Positions 30,875 through 43,800 of a stretch of 64,000 bases of DNA are shown here, one piece after another. A program made the position numbers and the translations under genes. Numbering within the stretch: the stretch's first letter is position 1; every line of letters begins with the position of its first letter. The notes under the pieces are model-generated. The model searched no databases and had not been told where the DNA came from. It was given only the letters and a program-made list of their open reading frames with translations. Location of the stretch: positions 14,474,489-14,538,488 of the forward strand of contig NC_063259.1 of NCBI RefSeq assembly GCF_019578655.1, read 5' to 3'. Source of the stretch: Ricinus communis. Its lineage: Eukaryota > Streptophyta > Magnoliopsida > Malpighiales > Euphorbiaceae.

Positions 30875-33800
30875 ATGGCTGCTTCATCTGTCGCCCTGCA
30901 TCATCTCACCCACTGTTCCTTCATCTCTCAGGTCAGCTTCACTTCTTTTACCTGTTTCTGCAAGCCTTTTGCGAGATTTTTTTTTATCTCTCTTTTTGGA
31001 TAAATAAAGTTTCTGATTAGTTTTTTGGTGTATATCTATATATATTGTTTTTTATGTGAAAGCAACAGTACAAGGAAGGGTTAATAACAGCAAGACCCAA
31101 ATACACATTTAGCAGAAACAGTGATAATGTTGTCAGACCCATTAAAGCTTCTTCAGTAGAAGCACCTCCATTTCCTCTCTTTCAGTCTCCCAAAACTGAG
31201 GAATCTTCCTCTGAGGTATAATCCACCTTCATTTCACTCTTTCTTTTCTTTCTTTTTTTTTTCTTAGATTTCTTGAATTCACTGTTTGGCTTCTGAGAAA
31301 TCTTGGGCTATTGAGATGGAGAATTTTATAAAACCCAAGACTTGTCTAATCTTTTGTAGACTTAAGCAAGTTAGTGGTTTGTAAATTGTTGAACAATTGG
31401 CTATATTGTATTCTTACTTGGTAATCATAACCAAGAAACCAATTGTAGCAGACCAACTGAGCGTACTGCAGAATTCTGGATAATTCTAACTCGTTTCTTT
31501 AGGCATTGTTTGGAATATATCATATCCAAGCGTTCAGTTTAATTGTGTTCTATCAAAATCATGTCAGCTTTTTCATGATTTCGTTTCTATCAAACTATCT
31601 TTTTTATTTGTCCGTGTGCCCCTGCGTGTGCATATCTGTGTGTTCCGTCAGTTGAAAGAATTGAGTTCTAGCAACTATGGACTTTCCAAACACAATAACT
31701 GATTTCTTGCATTGTTAGACTTCCCAAGCAAACTGCCATAATGTTGATATTAGAAAGAAACTCAAATTTTAAAACTGACATTCTATACGTTCTTTGAAAT
31801 TCTTAGAGCCCACAGTGCAGGAAACCTACATGGACACCTTTAGGAGTTATGCTTCTTAATTTTGTCTTTTTAAGTTTATGAAATTGCTTTTGGTTTTTCT
31901 GTTCTTTTTTCCCCTGTTTGACAGTTGGAACCAGCAGACCCTGATTTCTACAAGATAGGTTATGTTCGAAGCATGCGTGCTTATGGAGTTGAGTTTAAAG
32001 AAGGTCCAGATGGATTTGGGGTCTATGCTTCTAAGGATATTGAACCGCTTCACCGTGCCAGAGTGAGTTGCTTAATTTCTGCCATTTACTATGTGTAGTT
32101 GGCAGCAGTATATCTATGTTCTTCCACTTGCTCTGGAACTTATCAACCAGTTGTCCGTTATTTCAGTCCTAATGTATTCTATTATTTTCATAGTTGGACT
32201 AGATTATCAGATGGACTGCATTTGCGGCCTTTCTTAATTATCCATGGTTTTTGAACTTTATTGAACAGATGATCATGGAAATCCCGATTGAGTTAATGTT
32301 AACTATAAGCAAGAAGCTCCCATGGATGTTTTTTCCTGATATAATACCAGTGGGTCATCCAATATTTGATATTATCAACTCAACTGATCCAGAGGTACTT
32401 TTATTTCCCTTGGCACTAAAGTTATATTGCGCACTTAATAGCTTTTGATCTTCGTTTCAGATTTATATGCTTTTGCTATTTCTTATGATTTTTCTGTTAA
32501 TGTGCTCTTTTGTTGTTTCAATCTGGTTGATGTAGACTTAATTTTCTGTATCTTTCAGCTCTATGCATAATTTATCCTTACACTGTTTATCTCTCTATGC
32601 CAGACAGATTGGGACCTGAGGTTGGCATGCCTTCTTTTATTTTCGTTTGATTGTAAGGATAACTTTTGGCAGCTATATGGTGACTTCTTACCTAGTGAGG
32701 ATGAGTGCACTAGCTTGCTTCTCGCTACAGAGGTGTGTACAAATGCGTAATGGTAATCTAATGTGATGCTATGTAGGCCTTTTATTTCTCTGATATGCAT
32801 CGAGTACCATTTATTTCATTTTTACCAGATTTTAGTTTCATTTTGAGTAACATCAGGTTCATATCGTCTCTCAGAGATTTTCTCCGTGAGAGTTCTTTTA
32901 TATGTTTTAAGCTTCTGCCTTAAAAGCTGAGGCTTTGGTTTCTGGAAGGAGTAAGAAAAACTCTAGAAATCCACTATAAGGCTAATGCTGCAACATGGAA
33001 GGGGCCTTTAATCTTTGATGCATACCTAGTTCCTCTACTTGATTATGAATACAATGCAATTCTGCCATTGAGAATTCTATTTAGAATAATTAAGTTTTCT
33101 TGTTTGATTTGATTGTCTATTAATTGTCATTACCTTTTTTGAGCATATTTTATTGGAGCTTTACAGAACTATCGTTGTTTGTTATGAAATTTTAGGAAGC
33201 TGCTAGGCAACATTTAGTTCAGTTTAAGCAACCATGGTGCATATGGGGTATTCCAGTATCCTAACTTCTGTGAAGCTTAACAGTTCTAGACTTTCTTTTT
33301 CACATCCATTTTAAATCAGAAATATTGGAGTATGAACATGATCTACAAACGAACACTGGGTTCAACTCTTATTTTTATCACCCTGAGGAATTAGTTTATA
33401 ATTCATCCAAAAAGTTAAGGTTCCATTCATTGTTACAGATTCATGGCTGTCTGTGGCAGTAGGAGGAAATCTAGAAAACCTAAAAAAAGAAAAGGAAGAA
33501 GTCGTAACTTGGAATAGGTAGATACTTTATAGTCCATAAAACTAGCTACTGGAGAAGGCTTGTCGCAAAGCAATCTTTTATTTATTTATTCTGTAAATAT
33601 TGTTAATCAAATTGAAAGAGATTTTCCTATAAGCTCAACTTCCAGGAGTGTTTTACAAATTTTCAATTTTTTTTCCTTTTGTGCTATTCTCTAGTTGATA
33701 AGCATTTATCTTTGGTCAAATAGCACATTAAGCATTACCAACCATTTTCTCTTTCCTGTGCCTCGAAAAATGTTATAGGAGGACCTCTTGGAGTTGCAGG

Positions 33801-36800
33801 ATCAGAATCTTGCATCAATTATGAGAAAACAACAACACCGAGCCTTGGAATTTTGGGAAAAGAATTGGGTATGAGAAGCCTACTTATTTTACGAAGTGAA
33901 GCATTCTTCTTTTCCTGTACCTATTGATATTACCCTCAAACAAATATTTCATACTTTTTATGTAATCAACCATACAGCACTCGGGTGTTCCCCTCAAAAT
34001 AAAGCGACTTGCTCGTGAGCCTGAAAGATTCATTTGGGCTGTTAGTATGGCCCAATCACGGTGCATTAACATGCAAATGAGAGTCGGTGCTCTAGTTCAA
34101 GATGCAAACATGTTAATTCCTTATGCTGGTAAGCTTCTATTTCTAAGATTCCCCATGTCTATTACAGTGCTCTAAACATAATATTCTAGTTAAGATCATA
34201 ACCAAAGAGGCTTCTTATCAAACATATCTTATGTGTTTGTACGACTAATCCATTTTTCTATCAATGTATTATTTGAAGTAGATTATGCCCAGCTACCTTG
34301 CCCACAGCCTAATTAATTTCCAATATATATGTGTATTTGACTTGGATAAAGACTTTATGCCCAATGGCATTTGGAGCCAATGTAGAAGTCCTTTGATCAT
34401 GTTCAGGGTTGGTTATATTTGTCCTTTGGTTGATGTTAGAATTTGTATTTATTCCACATTGCTTGGTTACTGGGTTGTTATAATGTATATAAATGGATTG
34501 GGTACTCTCTTCCTAGGAGCTAGCTTTTGGAAATGAGTTCTATCCAAGCCAAATCATGGTATCAGAGCCAGCCTTTTGGTTGCGATGATGACCCGGCCCG
34601 TTTGCATGTCACGCTAAGCGTGAGGGAATGTGGTAAAAGTTGTATTTATCCCACATTGCTTGGTTACTAGGCTATTATAGTGTATATAAATGGATTGGGC
34701 ATCCTCTTCCTGGGAGCTAGCTTTTGGGAATGAGTTATACCCAAGCCCATTTATCAGTTGAAAAGTGTAGTCTTTATGTTATTGAAACTGAAACATGCAT
34801 GGTATATTTTGTAACTCATTGGTGATGGGAAAAGATTGGAGAATATTGATGTTAGCCAATTCCTTAATGTCTAGGGTGGATAAATTCTGACTTAGTCTGA
34901 GCTTATGATATTTATGAAGTGCTTGTTCTTTATGTCACTTGATTATTAACTTCACTTTTTCTGGCTTAAACTTCAGTTACACTCGTCCTTGAAATAGCTC
35001 CTCAATACATAAAATTCATGATATGAAGAAACAATTTGTAGGGTGAAGTGAGGCAACTAACTATGAAGTGATTAAGCAAACCTGTTATTCTGCAATTAAA
35101 TGTCTGTTGTCTCACGCTGCCTGGCGTGATATATTCTTCATAAGAAAAAAAATTATAGTAAGGCCCACATAAATATAATCCTTGTGAAGTTGCAGAATTT
35201 GAATAGTTAGAGGTCAGGTTAATCATTAGCAAGTTAAATTTTAAGTTTTCAACAGCATCCAGGAGACCATATTTTCACAAGAAGTTCTTGAACAAGCCTT
35301 ACTTCCTTAAACAATGAGTTTGCTGCATGCATCAAATTTTCTTGATAATGTAAGATCTGTTCTAGATTAAATGGCAGATATAATCTGTTCTAGATTAAAT
35401 GGCAGATATAAACTGTTCTGGATTAAATGGCAGATATAACAGACTTAAATTGAGAACGTTTTACCTGCATAGATATTTTATTCCTTTTTCTCAGTTGAAA
35501 GTGCCTTGTTAATTAGCTCATAGTTACTCTTTTCTTGTATTGTGACTGAATATGTGAACAGAAAATCAACAAAGTCACCTGGTCATTTTTCTCCCTTGAA
35601 TACTGGTTTATTGAGTGTACTCTCTATTGTTTAATTTCTAAATACATATAACAGGTAATTTAGGAATATTTTGCAGACATGCTGAACCATTCCTTCCAGC
35701 CAAACTGTTTTTTCCACTGGAGATTTAAGGATCGAATGCTTGAGGTGATGATAAATGCTGGTCAACAAATTAAGAAAGGAGAGCAGGTACATTTATTTAT
35801 CTTTCTAAAATTTGATTTTGAGTTAGTTGCTATATGGTGAAGTTTCACAGAGATGCATATAAATATTTGCAACAGAAATTGAATAACCGAGCAGATTTTG
35901 TGTTTGGGATGCTATTAACAACCAGCAACTATTGAGACTCTTCTGGTCTTTGTGAATTCTATATTTTACAATAATAGCTTTCTATTTTTCTCTGTCATTT
36001 TTCCTTTTTTGACAAAATCTTCCAATGACTGGCTGCGAAATGACTAAATGATGAAATGTCCTTGCTTGAGATCAAGTTGCAAATGGTCATTATAGCTTTT
36101 AAACCTAGAAGTCTAGACTGACTGATTGGTTTGAGCCCTTTGTTCTCTGATTGTCTGAATCAAATGATTTACTCTCCCTCTTGATATTTATTAATAGCAA
36201 CAAATAATCTTCTAAACTTGCTCTAGCATGTATCCAGTCTCATGGGTTTTCCTTCTGGCAGATGACGGTGAATTACATGAGTGGACAGAAGAATGACCTG
36301 TTCATGCAAAGATATGGCTTTTCATCATCTGTGGTAATTTTCTGCTAGCTTCACTCCATGCCAAAAGGTTACTTTATTGTTTTTTCCTTTTCTTTTTACC
36401 AAGGATAAGATGATTGTATATAGTTTAACATGAAAGGAGATTGTTTTTGTGTCAAACAACCACCCTGTTTATTTGTTGTCAAATATGGTATAGCCCCACG
36501 TTACATGCATCAGGCATATGATTAAGGAAGTACTCTTTCTTCTATAATGAGTTCTATCCTTCAAAATTCTTGATTACAGTTGTGCTTTGGTATGTTAATC
36601 TTATGCAAAGAGCCCGTGATACCAGATAGACTCTAATACTTTCTTTTTAGAATGGGATTTTTCAAGGTATAGTCTTGTTCGACTAGTATTAGCCCCAAAA
36701 GACTAATACATATCTACTTAAAATTGCAGAATCCTTGGGATGTCATCCAGTTCTCTGGGAATGCATGCATTCATTTGGATTCGTTCTTGTCAGCCTTCAA

Positions 36801-37721
36801 CATATCTGGCCTTCCTGAAGAGTATTATCATAACAGTATGTGTGATATGCTTCCCTGGTGAATTTCATCTCACATGGAAATTGTACTGGCACTTTAGGAG
36901 ATGAATTCAGTATATGTAACAAATTAAAATTTCCCTACAGATCAGTTAACAAGCACTCCAGATACTTTTGTTGATGGAGCGGTTATTGCAGCAGCAAGAA
37001 CGTTGCCCACTTGGTCAGATGGAGACGTGCCTCCACTTCCAAGCATAGAAAGGAAAGCTGCAAAAGAATTGCAAGAAGAATGTCAGCAGATGCTTGCAGA
37101 ATTTCCTACAACTTCTGAGGAAGACCAAACACTACTAGGTAAATTGCCAATAATGCAGTTACTTATATAGACTACTCAACATCATTACCTCCTTTAACTT
37201 GTGCAATACTCATGAGTGCTTATCTTCCTGAAAATGATCTAGGCTTAGTTACTTGGACTTTCTATGCATTAATAGACTTTTGATTTCCTGAAAGATCTCT
37301 CATTCTTGGAACTGAATCAGCAGTATAGTATCTTAGTTTAATTCATCCCAGCAAGCAATTTAACTGTGTATTCTATTCACTCTAGAGTCCTTTTTATTCT
37401 CTAAACATTTTACTAAATGATTATAACATTAATTATCGCTGTAGTCTTCGCTAGAATTATCTTATTCTTGAATGAGTCTTCTGATATTTTCGTACTGTGT
37501 TTTACTACTACCAGATACCGTACCAGATTCTAGGAGAACTCTAGAAGCTGCAATCAAGTATGTAGTTAGTACATTCTATTCCCTGAGAATTTGCATTTCA
37601 ATATGCTCACACTTTAAAGTCAACAATGTGGGGTTTATGCAGGTATAGATTGCACAGGAAGAAGTTGATTGAGAAGGTTATCCAGGCATTGGATATCTAT
37701 CAGGAGAGATTACTGTTCTAA
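30875..37721 (+). CDS. PTAC14: PTAC14: plastid SET-domain protein of the PEP transcription complex
   Basis: A SET-domain protein of the plastid transcriptionally active chromosome (PAP7), needed in Arabidopsis for the plastid-encoded polymerase and chloroplast development. Thirteen exons: 30875-30931, 31063-31215, 31925-32062, 32269-32394, 32604-32732, 33779-33868, 33978-34128, 35677-35786, 36262-36333, 36730-36835, 36941-37138, 37515-37557, 37643-37721. Joined they give 483 aa, the length I recall for the Arabidopsis protein. A Ser-rich transit peptide (about 1-60) comes first. The SET domain begins at GFGVYASKDI (about 99) and includes NHSFQPNC (285-292) and VNYMSGQ (321-327), which carries the catalytic-type Tyr. 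A Rubisco-LSMT-like substrate-binding C-terminal region follows. Exon 2 could start at 31069 instead, two residues shorter. Intron 7 holds a TRIM element and a minisatellite, but the splice sites are intact. Confidence 0.95.
34434..34756 (+). mobile_element. TRIM: 323-bp terminal-repeat retrotransposon in miniature
   Basis: A complete mini-element in PTAC14 intron 7. LTRs at 34434-34556 (123 bp) and 34631-34756 (126 bp) share ATTGCTTGGTTACT, TATATAAATGGATTGGG and GGAGCTAGCTTTTGG. The 74-bp interior starts with the primer-binding site TGGTATCAGAGCC directly after LTR 1 and ends with the purine tract GTGAGGGAATG before LTR 2. The target duplication GTTGA is exact (34429-34433 and 34757-34761). 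It has no coding capacity and depends on an autonomous element for its enzymes. Confidence 0.93.
35355..35438. repeat. 28-bp tandem repeat, three units, in PTAC14 intron 7
   Basis: Units start at 35355, 35383 and 35411, each with the core CTGTTCTAGATTAAATGGCA. The third unit has two or three changes. Confidence 0.95.
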
Positions 37722-40559
37722 GCATGGAGTTCTCCTCTTTCCAGGATCAGTGACAATTTTGTAACAGGTGCCGATGTTCATGTTTTCAGGCAGTGTAGAG
37801 AGTTTTAAGTCATTCTTTTGTTTTAGCATCATCTGCCCATCATATTCTCTTTAGGCCTTTCAGATGTAGAAAACCAACTTTTGATAGAGGCTTAAGGGGT
37901 GTCCCGTTCTGATTAATATGAGAGTAATTATCCCATCTAATCATCAACTTGGCCAAATTGCAAGTCTCGTCCACATTGGAATTTGATAATAGAACAAGAG
38001 TTGATTTTTCTAATTTTGTTGTTTAATCTCATAAAGTTTAGGATTAATTAATTTATTAATTAAGTAAAGTATAAATTAATCAATTGATTCTTAAATAGAT
38101 AATCTATTAATTAATGAGTAATTAATTTATTTATTATTGATGAGTAATTAATTAATTTATCGTTTACCGTATAATTTTTAAGTAGACACCATGTAAAATT
38201 ATGAATGTATTTAACTGTCAATTGATTCACTATGCTTCTAATTAATTAATTTACTAATGTTTAATTAAATAAAATTATTTTTAAAATATGTTATACTTAT
38301 TGCTCACAACTTAATAGAATTATGAATATGTTTAATTAACTTATTGTCATTATAATTTTAATATACTTCTACTTTTAATTAATTTATGTATAAATATTTA
38401 ATGAAATAAATTTTGCAGTACAAGTTATTTAAAAACATTAACATTTTCTATTTTCTGAAAAAGGTTAAGATAAAAAATAAACTTAATTGCAAGATAACAA
38501 ATGCAAATTTGTTATTACTTGTTATGTTTTTAGTTAATATATATACGACTTGAAGTCAATTATTTTATTTAATAATTAATAATTTAGAAAGTAATAAAAA
38601 TAAAAAATTATAAATTGGAAGATAAAATTATAAAATTATTTCTTAAAATTTTAATTAAAAATAAAATATATTAAGAAAATTAGTATTAAAAGTTATTGAT
38701 TGTATATATGATAATTAAACATCATAAAAATGCTATTTTTATTTTAATAAAAAATTATATTTCAGATCATCATTAAATTTTGAATTGTATTATATTGGTT
38801 ATCAATTTGGATATTATTGAATTTCAATTTAGGCCAGTCTTAATTTAGATATTTTTGAATTTGAGTTATTTTTTATTTCTTAGTTTTTCAAGTTCAAGTT
38901 AATTTGATTCCAAGTCAATCAAATCATTTTGGTCTTAAATATGTCTAAATCATTTTGGATTTGACTAGTTTTAGGGTCAAGTCATTCTACATCGAATTTT
39001 TAACTTTTTTTTTTTAAATTTCAAATCAGAACAAATTTATCGTTTAAAAATATTTTATTACTCATCTAGTATGTCCGTAAGTACTATAATAAAATTTAAT
39101 AAATTTAGAATAAATCTGAAGTGAAAGAAAGTTATTTGAAATTTAAATTGTCAGTCTATAAAGTAGAGATTTTTCTTTTTCTTTTCCTTTTAGTAGAATA
39201 AAGTGGAGACTAATGTTAAATAGAGTTAATATTTTGATACTGAGAGAAAAAGTAAAAAGAAAGAAGAAAGAAAATAGGTCATCCCAATATGGGTGCGGGC
39301 TTGTAACAATGATGATAAAATAAAAGTTAGATTGACCAAAAACCATAACTGCTCTATAAGAATGGCAGTCGAATGAGTATTTTTTAAATATTTGACTCGA
39401 TCATATTTTAATGGGATGAATTTAGATAGTAATAAATAAATTTAAAATAAATTTAAAATTTAATTATTTTACTCATGTCAGTTTTGAGTTAAATTTGAAT
39501 TTGAATATATATATTACCCGTTACCTGATTATGTAAATAGATACAAATACAGAATATCCGAACTCGAATTCAATATCCATTTATCTAAACATATATTTTG
39601 TAAGGTAAACTTACTCTATTAGACCTCTTAAAGATATTTTTCATCATTTTATTCCCCATGTAATTTGTACTTTAGATTTTTTATAAAAAAGAATTCTACC
39701 ATTGAGCTATTTAATGATTTTTGTTAAAATAAAATAAAATAATTATAAATTAAAATATTAATTATTATTAATTTTATTACTAGTAAAAATTAAATTTTAC
39801 TCATTCATAAAAGAGTATATATTATTTGAAAAATATTATTATTAGTATCCAATCTATTAACATTGGTGACTTATAATTATGCAATACTAATATAATATTA
39901 ATTATAATATATATGATATAATTATGTTTGCTGAATAATCTTTATTAGTAGTGTATTTTTTAACTAATTAATATTTCTTTTGTTATTTTTTTTTATAAAA
40001 TCAACACTACATCATCAATAACTATAACCTTTTATTCACATAATCTATTATATCAAGATGTAAAAGAATATTATAAGACCGTTAGCAAATTTAATATTGC
40101 TTATTGAAAAAAGGAAAACTAAATCATGTTAAAAAGTTATTACAATAAGCCAATATATTAATATTATTAACTTATAATTTTGTAATATTAATATGATATC
40201 AATAATGTGTATTAAATAATTTTAATTAGTTTTATGTCTTTAAACTAATTAATATAATATTAGAATTAATAAATAAATATTTTAATTTTTTTATTATTAT
40301 ATTAATAAAATTTTTAAAAATATTATTTATGATTAATTTATTATTATTTTTAAAATATTATAAATTAATATTAAATATTAAAAATTTATTAAATATTAAA
40401 AATTTATTAAATTATATTTATAAATTTAATTTTATAATTAAAATAGAGTAAAATTATATAATTTTAAGTTAATTTTGAGTAAAACTAAATTGATTTGGTG
40501 GAACAAACTCCTAGAAAATATATCACATAACCCTAATTCTATTCTCAATTCAAACTTAC
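37722..40559. other. AT-rich intergenic DNA
   Basis: The first 250 bases are probably the PTAC14 3' UTR. The rest is highly AT-rich with many TTAATTAATTTA-type words and no convincing gene or element. Confidence 0.5.
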
Positions 40560-40716
40560 ATCCACTCTCTCAGCTCAAACCTCCACATTCACAAACACTC
40601 TTCGTCGCTGCCATCGCCGTCGCCGTTGCTGCAGTCGCCTCCATCCTTGCCTCCGTCGCTGCCGCTGCAGTCTTCTCAGCCGCTGCTGCAGTCGCCTGCT
40701 CCCTCTCGCCGGTCAG
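40560..40716 (+). other. GC-rich CCGTCGCCG-type block ending in a splice donor
   Basis: A sharp island of GCC/GTC/GCT triplets in AT-rich DNA. It ends at a clean donor (GGTCAG|gtattt at 40716/40717). The plus frame reads as an Ala/Val run (AAIAVAVAAVA...), with no ATG in context. It is probably a 5' UTR exon, possibly an alternative first exon of the mS33 gene 0.9 kb downstream, whose coding exon is preceded by a splice acceptor (tttagaaacag). Another reading is the N-terminus of an unknown protein. Confidence 0.4.
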
Positions 40717-41609
40717 GTATTTTTGTTGTTTTAACAAGTTTGACTTGCCATATATTGATTATACCTTTCATTCTCGATATTTACTTCATCAGAACTATGT
40801 TAAGAGGATAAGACAACACATATTTAAGCTGTAAACTTTATTAGCAATTATATATGCAGGATTTGGGATTTCAATTACAGATTCGATGGTCTAAATAAAC
40901 ATCATTTTATATTGTAATTAATCTACCAATTAAGCCTAAAACGTTATATTATACTATTATGATTAATATAAAGCAAGATGTAAGCAAGAATCAGCTAATG
41001 TTGTAAGGATTCACATGATATTGACAGGCAACTTAGTTAATATTACTTAGCTTCCATAATTAAGGTTGTTTTGTTTTGCTAGGCAATAGAACTGAATTCC
41101 AACCCGTTGTGAACACTGATATTTTATCTTTTGTTTGGTCTTGAGAATGAGTTATTGGATAAAAAAAAATAGGATGAATTAATTTAGAGATTTGAGAAAT
41201 GGTCTAAAATAACAATGGCTGTAAAATAATTAAACCAAGTCGCTGTAGCTTGTGGAAATGGAAAACCAAAACTAACTCCATTAGACTAGAAAGAGGCTGG
41301 TCTTCTCCTCCTCTCCCAAGCGTTTTGCTCAACCTCAAAGCTATTTACACATCCAGTCTCTTTCCTACTCATATATTCGAAAACCCAATTTGAATTCTTT
41401 TCTCTATTTTTAGTCTAAGTTGCAAGTCGGCCGAAAATTCTATCACCATATGTAGAACTTTTTTATTTTGACACTTTTTCTCTATGCACACCAATGTTTG
41501 TTAATATGTCAAGTTGAAATCTGGTTTTTTAGCTCTAAAAGGTGAATTGCTGATTTTTTTTTTTTTTTGGTTTTTCCTTGTATTTAGAAACAGGGTAGTA
41601 AAAACGAGG
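40717..41609 (+). promoter_or_regulatory. Upstream region of mS33 gene
   Basis: AT-rich DNA, then a pyrimidine-rich stretch at about 41290-41405 (CTTCTCCTCCTCTCCC) that looks like a promoter-proximal region or 5' UTR. A candidate intron ends at about 41591, just before the start codon. No gene of its own is seen. Confidence 0.4.
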
Positions 41610-42956
41610 ATGAGCGGCGGCGGCTGCTTAAAAGGTATATTGGCAGCAGCAGTAACAACAGGAGTTGCAGAGGCAAGAGCCAGGATATTTGGGCACATAT
41701 TGAACCCAACAGGCCTGAAATCTCCTCACAAAATTTTACGCAAGAAGCTTATTGGTGAGAAAGTCGCGCAATGGTACCCTCATGATATCAAGAGAGACGA
41801 CCCACTTGTCATGGCTCGCCAAGAGCAAGAGTAATCCCTCCCTATTATATTGCTAGAAGATTTTATTAAACACTGCCCATCTCAATATATTCAATAAGAG
41901 AAGAATCAGAAAAATGATGGAAATTAGATAGGGAATCCAACATAGCTAGTATTGCTTTTAGAAAAACTAGTCTTGACAGTGGTAGTAGCATGTGTTTTAT
42001 ACATAAAATGAAGCAGAATTAATAGTTCATTCAAATTAAAATTCAGCTTTACATCCATGTGTGTTCACAAACTTGTTTTTAAATTTGAAAGTCATTGATC
42101 TTTTAAACTTGTTATTCCTTGTTCTTAGTTTCGTGTTAATATCCAGACCTTGTATTCTTTCCAGACTTTATTTGACCCAGTTCATTGTGGGTTGTCACCT
42201 TTTTACCACCTGAGCCAAGTCTTGAGGCAGGGATAGTATAATACATATACACTTAGTTGCGGGTCTTTCACTCATTTTTGGACTATTCTATTACAGTTGA
42301 TCATGTGTATGGGGTATGTGGCGCTCTCTAATGTTCAATAAATCAATGGCTTGCATGCCAGTTTTTGTAATTGAAAATATGCTGGCTTGCTTAATATTTC
42401 TGTTGGCTTTTAGAGGCATGTTATATAGGATGAATAATGATGTTTTTAGTTATTAATCTTTGGGGCATGAATCTGTTGAATTGGTTTCAGGAAAATATTG
42501 TGGATGCAGTGTTTAAATTTCAGAATCGTTCTACTAGTTGACAAGCGTTTACTTCCTAACAAGAATTCTTCTCCTATAAAATGCCATCATTCTCTGAGAA
42601 TTGAATCTGTTGTTTCTTAGTTGCTCTGTTGAACTAGAAAATCTTGATACTAGATGTAAATATCACTTCTTATTATAGTTAATGAATTGCTAATATATGT
42701 AAAATGATTGTCGTTTTTATTTCTTTCTTTTGAGCTGCATTTTAGACTGCTTTGAATTGTATTAAATGCATAAAAGGTTTGGACAAAAAAGTTATAAACA
42801 GTTTTAAGCATCTATATAGATTATATATTTTATTTATATTTCATATCATGCTTTTCCAGGCGTTTATCCAAGCTTGAAATGTTGAAACGCCGTGGAAAGG
42901 GACCACCCAAGAAGGGCCAAGGAAAGGGAGCAATGAAGCGTAACAAAGGGAAATGA
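41610..42956 (+). CDS. MRPS33: Mitochondrial small ribosomal subunit protein mS33
   Basis: A component of the mitochondrial small ribosomal subunit. Two exons, 41610-41830 and 42860-42956, join within the codon of QER to give 105 aa, a normal length for this family. Conserved stretches are TEARARIFGH-like (here AEARARIFGHILNPTG), LRKKLIGEKVAQWYPHDIK and MARQEQERLSKLEMLKRRGK, followed by a Lys-rich tail. The start ATG at 41610 is the natural one. Upstream codons are open but AT/T-rich and not conserved. Confidence 0.93.
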
Positions 42957-43800
42957 TCTGTAACTTTTTTCTTCTTTTTCTCCTTTTGTTTTCTTGCTCA
43001 TCCTTACTTCAAATCTACTCTCAAGCAGTTCTTTTCGGTAGCAAGTTAGTAAGGAGTCGGCATCTGGAACAACTTTGGCATTTTATAGTTTTATAGCGTT
43101 GTCCTTTTTTCTGTTTAATTATTAGGAAAAGTTCTTAATTTCTTTGTCTAACTTGAGATGTGCAACTATTGTGTGGCCATGCATGTTGCAGCAGTTCCAT
43201 CAAAAGGAAAATGAGAGAACACTAGGCCACTTCTAATGTGGATTACAAATGCAAAAAACTATGTATTTGTAGTAGTTGCAGATGACAATATACTCACAAT
43301 TTGTTATTGTGAGTACAAGGGATTGGCAGGCATAGGATAAAACCAGTAATAATAATTGAATGCCATTAGGTTGTGCTTCTGGCATGCAATGCAGTTGGGT
43401 AGCTTGGTAATTATGCATTTTGTGAAAATCTTTCATAATATTTCACATGAATAGAATAGTTTTTCTTTTAAGAGTAAATATTGCCTAGTAGTTGACTTAG
43501 GGTTTGTTGTACAGCTTCTTTGTGCATTTATTTCAAGTATGAACATAATATTGTAAGAAACTATAAATCAATGAGAGTTTATTACATTTAGGATTAATTG
43601 TTAGTTACATTCTAATAAATAGCTTTATTTTATAGATATATAATTTTATATTTCCATATATTATAAATAAAAAATACTTATAAATGATATATTTAGATTT
43701 AAAATTAACGAGTCTATTTAATTATGAGCTACCTAACACATTTAACAAGTTATATTTTGTTAGTTTAAATATATATCTTGTTCTTAAGAAATCTCAAAAG
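42957..43800. other. 3' flank of mS33 and AT-rich DNA
   Basis: The first part is probably 3' UTR. After that I see no gene. Confidence 0.5.

Noticed and set aside
34551..34570. TGGTATCAGAGCC as a possible tRNA fragment or start of a large copia element
   Set aside because: It is the primer-binding site of the TRIM. Matching LTRs and an exact TSD close the element within 323 bp.
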